Below, one piece after another: positions 1 through 7,312 of a stretch of 11,443 bases of DNA. The translations under genes were made by a program, and so were the position numbers. The first letter of the stretch is position 1. Each line of letters begins with the position of its first letter. The DNA is from Candidatus Arcticimaribacter sp. (GTDB lineage: Bacteria; Bacteroidota; Bacteroidia; Flavobacteriales; Flavobacteriaceae), in the NCBI GenBank assembly GCA_011526335.1, contig WTJB01000085.1, positions 1 to 11,443 on the forward strand. The letters are read 5' to 3'. The notes under the pieces were generated by a model. It was not told the DNA's origin. It was given only the letters and a program-made list of their open reading frames with translations, and did no database searches.

Positions 1-1783
1 GGCTTAGCTGATGCTCAGTCAGTTCGTGCTGGGGTAAGGAATTTAAGGTTAATTGATACAAAAAACGACTTTTTTCCCCTGCTTGTATCCCTTCACTCGC
101 GGTGCTGTAAAAGAGGTGTATATTTTTTGCGCGTTGTAATAAACGATAAAAATGATAGGTATATATGGCGTCTTTTTCCAAAAAGGTTGGGAGATCGTGC
201 GCTTTTTTTATGGAAAAAGGAATAAAACTATTTTCCTTTTTACCCATAGGCAGTACCCCCTCGTTTACTTGTGTAATGATGACATTTTCAAAATCTAAAA
301 CACGGGTTTCTAACATCCCCATAATCTGTACCCCTTGAATGGGGTCTCCTTTAAAATCTAGACTGGCCTTTTTTACCAACTCTTTATATAAATGATACAA
401 AACCGCTAGGTCTTGAATGTCATCTGTTTTGTTTACCCAGACACTCATCTCGTTCCAAAGCCTTAGTAGCGCGTGTAAACTTGCCGAAGGAATTCCTTTT
501 TGATCAATCGCTGCTGTACACGCATTGAAGAAGGTTTTTCCTCTCGTTAAGAATTCGGAAAGACAATCAAAGGAAAGAAACAAGGGTTTTATTTCTTTGG
601 GGAGATCTAAGGCTGTACTTTTTATCCGAAACTGCAAACTCGTATCTAATGCCGCTGCAATTTTCTGATAATCTTTTGACGGCAGATGTACGCGAATAAG
701 TTCATGCGAAATTAGCTTTTGAACCGATTTTATAATAAGCATATCCCCTTCCCGCTGCAAGTGCATTTGAAAAAGTGCAGTAATAAAGGTGGCCACTTGA
801 GATTGTTCCAGACCATAGCCCATGGTTACATTCCAATGGGTTAAATCTGAGGGTAAAGCAGATAAAAGAGGGTTTAATAAAGATTCATCCCCAAGCACTA
901 CGGCAGTTTTTGAGAGGGAATCTGCTTCGGCCAAAGTATCCAACAATGCGCCGGCATATTTCACTTGAGCTGTACGCTGCGGAATACCATACAAATGAAT
1001 CTTTTTATGGGACGCAAAGTTGGTATTCTCAAAGCTAAGGGGATGTTTTCTGTAATGCGGCCATTGCGATTGGAATCTTCGTATAAAATGGTCAACAGCA
1101 TATTCTTCATTCTGGTAAAAAAAAGAGTCAAGATCCCAAAATATTTCTCCTTTTTGAGAGGATAAAAATTCTTGAAAAATCCACTCCTCGGCCTTATTCA
1201 AGGCATTAAAACCAATCAGATAGTGTGGAGTGTTAATGGCGTCAATATACAAATGTATGTTGTCAACGGCCATACGATAACATTGTCCTGCTGTGCCCAA
1301 CTGCTTATCTTCCATCAGGGCTTGAAAAGTCTTGTACAAGTCAAATGCGTAAGGCCAAAAAGAAGTCGACTTTTTTGGGGTGTTGAAAGATTCTAGGGCA
1401 TAGAAATTCTCTAATGCTGAAAAAATAGTTTCTGGGGAAACCAAATGCGAATCTATATCGCTTAAATCTTTTAAGAGTAAAGGGGCCCACCGCAAAACAC
1501 TGGAGAAACCTTCTCTTTCAGATTCGGGGATAACACTTTTGTAAGCTTCATAAAAATGAAACAATTGCACTAAAGGTGTCGCTATCTTTAAACCCGAAAG
1601 TTCTTCGATAAAGCTTTCAATACTATAGATTTTCGGGAGTAAAGATGCCGTATTACATTTTTCAGCATAGATCTTTTTAAAGAATAGCCCTGCACGCTTA
1701 CTAGGCAAGACCAAGACACTGCCTTCTAAGCTTTCCTTGTCGTGTAAAATACTGTCTAAAGTTTCTTCTAAAAAAGACTTCAC
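1..1783 (-). CDS. AddB-like helicase/PD-(D/E)XK nuclease family protein, 5' part only
   Basis: Translating the minus strand from the GTG at 1783 gives 594 uninterrupted codons that run off the left edge, so the C-terminus is missing. The product begins MKSFLEETLDSIL. Residues 23-35 (VLVLPSKRAGLFF) occupy the place of a Walker A loop but lack GxGKT, as is usual for the inactivated-helicase AddB subunit of Bacteroidota. A second family block lies at 491-512 (LETR, then VNEGVLP), followed by YTYHFYRLLQRA. The missing C-terminal part should hold the PD-(D/E)XK nuclease; from memory, full-length relatives are around 900 residues. By family knowledge it pairs with AddA to resect double-strand breaks for RecA loading; the AddA gene lies 1.5 kb upstream. 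GTG is chosen because homologous sequence begins there; the same frame stays open further upstream but shows no convincing ATG. It lies beyond the ompA terminator, so it probably has its own promoter; a weak TATCTTTT at 1812-1819 is the only candidate. Confidence 0.88.
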   Translation of the reverse strand, partial: MKSFLEETLDSILHDKESLEGSVLVLPSKRAGLFFKKIYAEKCNTASLLPKIYSIESFIEELSGLKIATPLVQLFHFYEAYKSVIPESEREGFSSVLRWAPLLLKDLSDIDSHLVSPETIFSALENFYALESFNTPKKSTSFWPYAFDLYKTFQALMEDKQLGTAGQCYRMAVDNIHLYIDAINTPHYLIGFNALNKAEEWIFQEFLSSQKGEIFWDLDSFFYQNEEYAVDHFIRRFQSQWPHYRKHPLSFENTNFASHKKIHLYGIPQRTAQVKYAGALLDTLAEADSLSKTAVVLGDESLLNPLLSALPSDLTHWNVTMGYGLEQSQVATFITALFQMHLQREGDMLIIKSVQKLISHELIRVHLPSKDYQKIAAALDTSLQFRIKSTALDLPKEIKPLFLSFDCLSEFLTRGKTFFNACTAAIDQKGIPSASLHALLRLWNEMSVWVNKTDDIQDLAVLYHLYKELVKKASLDFKGDPIQGVQIMGMLETRVLDFENVIITQVNEGVLPMGKKENSFIPFSIKKAHDLPTFLEKDAIYTYHFYRLLQRAKNIHLFYSTASEGIQAGEKSRFLYQLTLNSLPQHELTEHQLS

Positions 1784-1834
1784 GTCACCGGGGTTTTCCC
1801 TGCAATTTAGTAAAAGATAGAATGGGATAGGGAG

Positions 1835-1866
1835 AAAAAAAAAGGGAGACCCAAGGGTCTCCCTTT
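1835..1866 (-). terminator. Rho-independent terminator of ompA
   Basis: A perfect 12-bp inverted repeat (1841-1852 with 1855-1866, stem AAAGGGAGACCC) begins 18 nt after the ompA stop. On the minus strand it is followed by an uninterrupted run of nine T, three of them in the stem, ending at 1835. It should separate the abundant ompA transcript from the addB-like gene that starts 52 nt further on. Confidence 0.88.
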
Positions 1867-1884
1867 ATATATTGTGTGATGTAA

Positions 1885-3225
1885 TTATTCTCCTACAGAG
1901 AACTGTACACGACGGTTAGATTTTCTTCCAGCAACGGTGTTATTATCTCCTATAGGACGATCTTCACCATATGCAGCAGTAGAAATTCGTGCAGCATCTG
2001 CACCCGCAGCGACAAGGGCTTCTTGGACAGCATTTGCTCTATCTTGAGAAAGCTTTTGGTTATAGCCTTTACTTCCATCGCTAGAAGCGTGACCTTCAAC
2101 CACAAACTTAGCTGTTGGGTAACTGTCTAATATCCCTTTAATTTTTTGGATAACTGCTTGTGAATCTTCTCCAACAATTACCGCACTTTCTGCTCTGAAA
2201 CGAATCATAGATCCTTCTGTATTCAAAGTAGAGATTACGTCTTGTGGAAGCTCTGGGCAACCGTTGTTAGAAGCTACACCAGCAAGCTCTGGACAAGCAT
2301 CGTCTTTGTCTGGTACACCGTCACCGTCTGCATCAGGCCAAGGGCAACCGTTGTTTGCTGCATCACCGGCTTCTTCAGGACAGGCATCATCTTTATCGTT
2401 AAGGCCATCACCGTCAGTATCAGGACATCCACCCATAGCAGCAGTACCTGGCTCATTTGGACAAGCATCTTCAATGTCAGATAATCCGTCTCCATCTGTG
2501 TCAGGACATCCATTCATTTCAACAGAACCTGCACGGTTTGGACAGGCATCTTCTCCATCGATAATGCCGTCTCCGTCAGTATCAGGACAACCGCCAAATT
2601 CTTCTAAACCTGCTTCTTCTGGACAAGCATCAAATTTATCATAAACGCCGTCACCATCCGTATCGATTCCACCGAACTTCACAGCAACGCCAAGCGTATG
2701 TTGGAAGTGTCTTAGATTGTCATCAGATACAGCATGTTTATAGTTTGTCTGGTAGGTTAATCCAATGTTGTCATTGAACCAGTACCCTACTCCAATACCT
2801 CCGTTAAGAGACATTGCCTCTTCATCACCTATGGAAACGTATCCAAAACCTGCTTCTAGATAAGGCTCCCATGTTGGACTTTTTCCAACAAGCGACTTGC
2901 GTAAAAACAAGTCCATAGCAGCAAATGAAAGGTTATCGATGTTTTCCTGTGCTCCGTATTTGGTAAGTTGGTTTACACTGAAACGACCTGCTACAGAAAA
3001 GCCTTCCGTTACGTATCTGCTCACGCTTAGAGAAGCAAAAGAAGGAATAGCGTTCCAGTGCTGAGTTTTGTACACTTCATTAAATGTGTTAAAACTTGTA
3101 GGATAAGTGTCTACAGCGTTAACCCCAAAAGTAACTACCCATGGGTTGTTATCGTCTTGAGCCATTGATGTTCCAAAAGAGAACAGTGCTATGGCCAAGA
3201 AGGTGACCTTTAGAATATTTTTCAT
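1885..3225 (-). CDS. OmpA-family outer-membrane protein with thrombospondin type-3 repeats
   Basis: This 446-residue structural protein probably anchors the outer membrane to peptidoglycan. Residues 1-22 form a signal peptide with likely cleavage after SMA. Residues 24-186 are rich in alternating aromatic/glycine strands ([18 protein letters not shown]) and fit an N-terminal beta-barrel. Residues 188-327 contain five calcium-binding-type thrombospondin-3 repeats (DTDGDG...DACP...GCP). Residues 338-446 are a C-terminal OmpA domain with [17 protein letters not shown] and a terminal RKSNRRVQF. In this domain the peptidoglycan-contacting Arg is present (R396), but the aligned Asp of E. coli OmpA (D271) is Ser381. 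The gene has its own promoter-like sequence and terminator, so it is probably monocistronic and strongly expressed despite lying between addA and the addB-like gene. The family call is secure; ligand and exact barrel topology are not known. Confidence 0.95.
   Translation of the reverse strand: MKNILKVTFLAIALFSFGTSMAQDDNNPWVVTFGVNAVDTYPTSFNTFNEVYKTQHWNAIPSFASLSVSRYVTEGFSVAGRFSVNQLTKYGAQENIDNLSFAAMDLFLRKSLVGKSPTWEPYLEAGFGYVSIGDEEAMSLNGGIGVGYWFNDNIGLTYQTNYKHAVSDDNLRHFQHTLGVAVKFGGIDTDGDGVYDKFDACPEEAGLEEFGGCPDTDGDGIIDGEDACPNRAGSVEMNGCPDTDGDGLSDIEDACPNEPGTAAMGGCPDTDGDGLNDKDDACPEEAGDAANNGCPWPDADGDGVPDKDDACPELAGVASNNGCPELPQDVISTLNTEGSMIRFRAESAVIVGEDSQAVIQKIKGILDSYPTAKFVVEGHASSDGSKGYNQKLSQDRANAVQEALVAAGADAARISTAAYGEDRPIGDNNTVAGRKSNRRVQFSVGE
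2245..2664 (-). repeat. Five in-frame thrombospondin type-3 repeat units in ompA
   Basis: Units start at OmpA residues 188, 215, 242, 269 and 298. Three intervals are exactly 27 residues (81 nt); the fourth unit is 29 residues because it ends GCPWP. Each unit carries a DxDGDG acidic loop and two cysteines (DACP and GCP). The repeats are diverged at the nucleotide level but similar enough to allow slippage or recombination. They form a stiff acidic linker between the barrel and the peptidoglycan-binding domain. Confidence 0.9.
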
Positions 3226-3246
3226 TTTTACGATTTAAATTATGCC

Positions 3247-3277
3247 CGAAATTACAGTTTTTCGGTGAGGTTTCAAA
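3247..3277 (-). promoter_or_regulatory. Predicted ompA promoter (Bacteroidota -33/-7 type)
   Basis: Read on the minus strand, TTTG (3277-3274) is followed after 19 nt by TAATTTCG (3254-3247), one mismatch from TAnnTTTG. The -7 box ends 21 nt before the ompA ATG, and the leader is A/T-rich without a Shine-Dalgarno site, as is common for highly expressed genes in this phylum. It sits in the 90-nt gap after addA, giving ompA independent transcription. Confidence 0.55.
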
Positions 3278-3315
3278 AAAAAATGTTAAGTTTTTGCGAG
3301 CCACAATCCTTTAAA

Positions 3316-6300
3316 CTAAAGGGATACAAGCTCGATCTCTATTGGGTTAAAGTAAACCAAAAATTGCTTAACGGGGAGATGGTAAATTTCCTTTAACACG
3401 TTTGCATACTCTTGTAATTGTTCTTTGTGTTTTTCATTCTTTCTCCCTGTTTTATAATCGATTACAACACAGTAATCATGAAAAACTACATAACGGTCCG
3501 GACGGTATATACTGTTCTTGAATAAAAGTTCTTGTTCATTGTATCCTTTGCTTTCACTTGAAAAATAATCCTCCAAATCGGGATGTGTCAATATGGCAAA
3601 CAGGTTTTTTCTGAAATTTTCTACTTCAGCTACCTCCAATATTCCCTTTTCCTCAGCACTTTCCAATACAGGCTGTATGTCCTCTTTTGTATGGATTTGG
3701 GCCAAGAGGTCGTGCATTTTTATTCCGAAGGTCTGGGCAGAAAAAACAGTGTCGTCCCTATTGATTTTTAAAAGACGTTCCTCCCAAGGATATCGACTAG
3801 ATTTTAAGTCAAGCGCTGCGGGGGAAGAAGTCATTTCGCGCTTCTTTTTTGCTTCTCTTTTCCCCCAAGCGTACACGCCATCTAGGGAAGAATCCTTTTC
3901 AACAAAAGCATTAAAAACTCCTGCTAAACTTGCCTCGGGTTTTGATATTTCTTTGGAAATGATGTACAGTCGATCCATAGCACGTGTAGTGGCAACATAC
4001 AGCAGATTAGCAACATCCATTTCATTTTCAGCTTTGTGTATACGATCTAGATGCTCCCCACTTTCGCCAAAAGATTTTACTTTTTCCGAAAAAGGAATCC
4101 AAGCTTGAGGATAATTATTCCCAAAATGTTCTTTGGTATCTAACCACATCATGGGGCGTTGTTTGGGCTGAAAAGGCTGCTCTGCAAATGGGAAAATCAC
4201 TATTGGAAAACCGAGGCCTTTTGACTTGTGAACCGTCATAACTTTTACGCTGTCAAGGGTTTCCGACAGCCCAATACTTTTCTTACTCAAGCCATTTAAC
4301 CAGTAGTCAAAAAAGGAAAAAGCATCATTTTTTGCCGTTTGACTGAATTCAAAAACCACTTCGATAAAACTTTCCACAAAAGCATCTTTTTGTTCCGCAA
4401 AGCCAAAGGCATAATAGGCCTTTTCAAAGCTCTCGTAGATACTATCGTGTAAAAAAGTATTTAGGTCAAATGCTATGGACAGGGAAGAAAATATATCGGG
4501 AAAAGAGCGTGATAGGTTTTCAGTGATAAAACTGTGTTGGTCTAGCGCAGCCGATGTTTTGTGCTGAAACAAATAACAAAGCAATTGATATTTGTATTCT
4601 TTTGCCGTGGGGTAAATTGCACACACCAACAAGCTGATTAAAAAATTGACCGCTTTAGATTCTCCGTATTGCAGAGCATCCGAAGAGATAAAATCTATAT
4701 TTTCTTCTGCCAAGATGTGGGTTATCTGTTTGGCTTGATCGTTGGTGCGGACCAAAACGGCAATGTCCCCCAAGGCATATTGATCTTCTACCGCCTCTTG
4801 AATCGCCTTTAGGGTTTGTGTTACGTAAAGGGGGGTAAGGTCTTCCTTTTTTAAGTCAGGGGGCAGTAAATTGAGTTGTACATACCCCCCCGGTTTATTG
4901 CAGATTTTTTGTTGGGCATCGGCAGTGAAGAGGTTTTTGGATAAATCATGTGTTGTAAAACTTCCCAGATGAGCATACAAGGCATTATTAAACAAAACAA
5001 TTTGGTCTAAACTGCGGTAGTTTTTATCAAGCTCTTGGAATCGGTAGGGCACTTGGAAAGGGTTTTCACCGGCAAAAAGTCGAATAAACTGCCGTACATT
5101 TCCGCCTCGCCACCTGTAAATGGATTGTTTGGGATCACCAACCACAAGAAGGGTCCCATGATTACCCGCCTCATCCATACTCTCCAAAGGGTTTTTTAAT
5201 AGGGGAACAAGGTTTTCCCATTGCAAACTGGACGTGTCTTGAAATTCATCAACAAAAAAGTGACGATAGGTTTCGCCTAAGCGTTCGTATATACGCAGGT
5301 TTTGATGCTGTAAAATCTCCTTTGAAATCATCGCATTAAACGTCCCTAACAGCAGTTGATTTTCTTCTTCTTGAAAGGCTTCTAATTCTTTACTTAACTC
5401 ATGGATCAGTCCTTGGGGAATCCAATATTTAAATATGGCTTCAATCAAATCCAATTGGGCGAGCTTTTCCTGAATAAACGCAAAGCTTTCTTGAATCTGA
5501 GGAAGCAGATTATCAATACATTGCTTTTTAGCCTCTGCAAGGGTTTTGTTGTATATTTTTTCTCCCAGGGTAACATTTTTAACAAAAGCAGCGGTAATGA
5601 CGCCTTTAAATTGTCCTTGGGCAAGCGAACTAAACCGCTCAAAAAGCTTCGTGCTTTTGGAAAAATCCGCTTCCGCTAAACCTTCGCTTTGAAAGTGATC
5701 TAAAATATTTTGCGCTTTTGCCACAACCACACCTGTAAGGGTTTCCTTTTGTGCGTTTAAAAAGCTTTGTTGTCTTTCAAAATCGGTGGAGGTAAATTTT
5801 CTTAATACGCCTAGGGGTACACGGTCATTTTCATCTAACAGCAAACGGGCTGTTTTAATCAATTCTTTTTTAATGTCCCAACTGAGGTCAGCATCCATTT
5901 TTTGATAGGTATAGGCTTCCAATTTTTTAGTAAGCGCTGCATCCTGTCCAACCTTCAATAAAACCCTATCGACAACCTGATTAAGCATCGATTCTACATC
6001 CAACTGTACTTCAAAATCAAAAGACAAACCCAAGTCTTTTGCAAAACTCCGAATAATTCTATGGGTAAAACGATCCAAAGTAATAATATCAAAAGCCCCA
6101 TAATCTTTTAAAATGGTCGTCAATACTCTTTTCGCCCTCATTTTTAATTCCTTCTCAGAAAGATCCAAACGTTCCTGCAAGTCCATAAACATTGACTGTG
6201 CACTCCCTAATTCATCAGCGGTAAAAGCATTGAGATACTCTAGGATACGAAACTTCATTTCGTATACGGCTTTGTTGGTAAAGGTCAGGGCCAGGAGCGA

Positions 6301-6423
6301 TCGAAATTTTCGGGGAGCGGGGTCGCCTAGTACGGTAAACAAATACTCTTGTACTAAAGTGTAGGTTTTTCCCGAACCAGCGGAAGCATTTATTAGGTAT
6401 ATAGGAGCCGTTTTCGTATGCAT
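3316..6423 (-). CDS. addA: AddA/RecB-like UvrD-family helicase-nuclease
   Basis: This 1035-residue superfamily 1 DNA helicase carries a C-terminal RecB-type nuclease and is the motor subunit of an AddAB-like break-resection complex. Visible motifs in order: Walker A NASAGSGKT (12-20); motif Ia ALTFTNKA (45-52); motif II VDEFQDTS (391-398); motif III GDPKQSIYRWRGG (429-441); NYRS (468-471); motif V TVHKSKGLGFP (730-740); motif VI YVATTRA (809-815). The nuclease core is intact: H904, D976, D989-Y-K991 in VIDYKTG, then Q1002 and Y1006. One oddity is Gly738, where family members normally have Glu (GLEFP). The ATG at 6423 places Walker A at the usual distance from the N-terminus. The gene is divergent from sod and followed by ompA; its partner addB-like gene lies beyond ompA. 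Bacteroidota annotations often call it only 'UvrD-helicase domain protein'; the AddA assignment rests on the fused nuclease and the nearby AddB. Confidence 0.93.
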   Translation of the reverse strand: MHTKTAPIYLINASAGSGKTYTLVQEYLFTVLGDPAPRKFRSLLALTFTNKAVYEMKFRILEYLNAFTADELGSAQSMFMDLQERLDLSEKELKMRAKRVLTTILKDYGAFDIITLDRFTHRIIRSFAKDLGLSFDFEVQLDVESMLNQVVDRVLLKVGQDAALTKKLEAYTYQKMDADLSWDIKKELIKTARLLLDENDRVPLGVLRKFTSTDFERQQSFLNAQKETLTGVVVAKAQNILDHFQSEGLAEADFSKSTKLFERFSSLAQGQFKGVITAAFVKNVTLGEKIYNKTLAEAKKQCIDNLLPQIQESFAFIQEKLAQLDLIEAIFKYWIPQGLIHELSKELEAFQEEENQLLLGTFNAMISKEILQHQNLRIYERLGETYRHFFVDEFQDTSSLQWENLVPLLKNPLESMDEAGNHGTLLVVGDPKQSIYRWRGGNVRQFIRLFAGENPFQVPYRFQELDKNYRSLDQIVLFNNALYAHLGSFTTHDLSKNLFTADAQQKICNKPGGYVQLNLLPPDLKKEDLTPLYVTQTLKAIQEAVEDQYALGDIAVLVRTNDQAKQITHILAEENIDFISSDALQYGESKAVNFLISLLVCAIYPTAKEYKYQLLCYLFQHKTSAALDQHSFITENLSRSFPDIFSSLSIAFDLNTFLHDSIYESFEKAYYAFGFAEQKDAFVESFIEVVFEFSQTAKNDAFSFFDYWLNGLSKKSIGLSETLDSVKVMTVHKSKGLGFPIVIFPFAEQPFQPKQRPMMWLDTKEHFGNNYPQAWIPFSEKVKSFGESGEHLDRIHKAENEMDVANLLYVATTRAMDRLYIISKEISKPEASLAGVFNAFVEKDSSLDGVYAWGKREAKKKREMTSSPAALDLKSSRYPWEERLLKINRDDTVFSAQTFGIKMHDLLAQIHTKEDIQPVLESAEEKGILEVAEVENFRKNLFAILTHPDLEDYFSSESKGYNEQELLFKNSIYRPDRYVVFHDYCVVIDYKTGRKNEKHKEQLQEYANVLKEIYHLPVKQFLVYFNPIEIELVSL

Positions 6424-6425
6424 AG

Positions 6426-6459
6426 TTTGTCAAATAAATGTAATTAATCTTTAGATTTG
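6426..6459 (+). promoter_or_regulatory. Predicted sod promoter (Bacteroidota -33/-7 type)
   Basis: TTTG (6426-6429) and a perfect TAnnTTTG match, TAGATTTG (6452-6459), are separated by 22 nt. The box ends 27 nt before the sod ATG, predicting a short A-rich leader. The short inverted repeat AATCT-TT-AGATT (6446-6457) overlaps the -7 box and could be an operator, although no known regulator site is recognised. Confidence 0.55.
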
Positions 6460-6468
6460 TAAAACAAA
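6435..6468 (-). promoter_or_regulatory. Possible addA promoter, overlapping the sod promoter
   Basis: On the minus strand TTTG (6468-6465) precedes TACATTTA (6442-6435), one mismatch from TAnnTTTG, by 22 nt. The box ends 11 nt before the addA ATG, so the transcript would have almost no leader. It interleaves with the sod promoter on the opposite strand. The match is imperfect in AT-rich sequence, hence the low confidence. Confidence 0.3.
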
Positions 6469-6486
6469 CCTTTAAAAAAAATTATT

Positions 6487-7095
6487 ATGGCATTTGAATT
6501 ACCCGAATTGAATTATGATTATGCGGCACTAGAGCCTCATATAGACGCTAGAACGATGGAAATCCACCACAGTAAACATCACAACGGCTATACCACTAAC
6601 CTGAACAATGCCATTGCCGGCACTGCCCTTGAGGGACAGAGTATAACAGAGATCCTTACCCAATTGGATATGGACAATGGTGCAGTTAGAAATAATGGCG
6701 GCGGATTTTATAACCACAGTCTATTTTGGAGCACAATGAGTCCTAACGGTGGAGGTACTCCTAGTGGTGCTTTGGCCGAAGCCATTGATGCAGCATTTGG
6801 TTCTTTCGAAGATTTTAAAACAGCCTTTAGCAAAGCCGCTGCTACGCGCTTTGGTTCGGGTTGGGCATGGTTATGCGTGCACAAAGGAGGAAAAGTAGAA
6901 GTATGTTCTTCTCCTAACCAAGACAATCCGTTAATGCCTGGCGTAGGGTGTGACGGTTTCCCAATCTTGGGACTAGATGTATGGGAACACGCATACTATC
7001 TGAATTATCAAAACAGACGTCCAGATTATATTAATGCGTTCTTTAATGTAATTGATTGGGATGCGGTGAGTGAATTATATGCAGCCAATGCATAA
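6487..7095 (+). CDS. Superoxide dismutase, Fe/Mn family, manganese-type active site
   Basis: This 202-residue cytoplasmic enzyme converts superoxide to hydrogen peroxide and oxygen. The four metal ligands are visible: H27 (MEIHHSKHH), H77 (FYNHSLFW), D164 and H168 ([12 protein letters not shown]). Y35 fits the conserved second-sphere tyrosine. Metal preference can be read from the outer-sphere glutamine: here Gly73 sits four residues before H77 and Gln145 lies in NQDNPLM, the arrangement of E. coli MnSOD rather than FeSOD. Some Bacteroidota enzymes are cambialistic, so Fe use is not excluded. Length is normal and there is no signal peptide. The gene is monocistronic, with a promoter-like sequence immediately upstream and a hairpin terminator 27 nt after the stop. 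It is divergent from addA, so an oxidative-stress gene and a DNA-break repair gene share a 63-bp control region. The symbol is left blank because sodA and sodB are both used for such genes. Confidence 0.96.
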   Translation: MAFELPELNYDYAALEPHIDARTMEIHHSKHHNGYTTNLNNAIAGTALEGQSITEILTQLDMDNGAVRNNGGGFYNHSLFWSTMSPNGGGTPSGALAEAIDAAFGSFEDFKTAFSKAAATRFGSGWAWLCVHKGGKVEVCSSPNQDNPLMPGVGCDGFPILGLDVWEHAYYLNYQNRRPDYINAFFNVIDWDAVSELYAANA

Positions 7096-7122
7096 ATAAT
7101 TTTACCGATAAGATTAAAGAAT

Positions 7123-7145
7123 AGAGGGCTATGCCCTCTTTTTTT
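7123..7145 (+). terminator. Rho-independent terminator of sod
   Basis: A 7-bp GC-rich stem, AGAGGGC (7123-7129) with GCCCTCT (7133-7139), has a TAT loop and is followed directly by six T (7140-7145). It begins 27 nt after the sod stop codon. Confidence 0.88.
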
Positions 7146-7168
7146 GTGTTTTAAAATGGGGTGAAAAT

Positions 7169-7198
7169 AAAAAAGGAGGAATAAATTCCTCCTTTTTT
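7169..7198. terminator. Symmetric, bidirectional hairpin terminator between sod and the purF-like gene
   Basis: A near-perfect palindrome has arms 7169-7182 and 7185-7198 with core GGAGGAAT/ATTCCTCC, flanked by six A on one side and six T on the other. Both strands therefore show a stem followed by a T-tract. It backs up the sod terminator on the plus strand and is the only terminator-like structure after the purF-like gene on the minus strand, 115 nt past that stop. The sequence between it and the purF-like stop (7199-7312) holds no gene that I can see. Confidence 0.75.
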
Positions 7199-7312
7199 GC
7201 CCCAAATCTTACCATGAACTTAACCTACTTATGTTCTGGTGATGTAAAAGTGTAAAAAATAATTTAACTACACTAAAAAAATACACTAAATGCACATTTT
7301 AAGGATAAAGTG

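Noticed and set aside
965..1396. Two plus-strand open frames of 66 and 74 codons in the left region
   Set aside because: They lie wholly antisense to the addB-like gene, whose 594-codon frame matches a known family. Their translations resemble no family.
1812..1819. TATCTTTT as promoter box for the addB-like gene
   Set aside because: The last base differs from TAnnTTTG and no TTG is correctly spaced upstream; noted only as a weak candidate.
2264..2644. Plus-strand open frame of 126 codons with a Ser/Pro/Gly-rich repetitive product
   Set aside because: It is the antisense image of the thrombospondin-3 repeats of ompA; the periodicity comes from the coding strand.
2245..2664. Regular 81-nt periodicity as a possible CRISPR array or non-coding minisatellite
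   Set aside because: Units are in frame, encode a known protein repeat, are diverged, and have no repeat-spacer structure.
3593..4108. Plus-strand open frame of 171 codons
   Set aside because: It is antisense to the helicase motif V/VI region of addA, has no recognisable domain and no promoter.
7214..7255. Tiny plus-strand open frame of 13 codons between the terminators and the purF-like stop
   Set aside because: It is too short, has no promoter or homologue, and lies downstream of two terminators.
7269..7290. Direct repeat TACACTAAA, 13 nt apart, in the spacer after the purF-like gene
   Set aside because: It is only two short copies in AT-rich sequence, with no integrase, transposase or further copy nearby; chance is sufficient.
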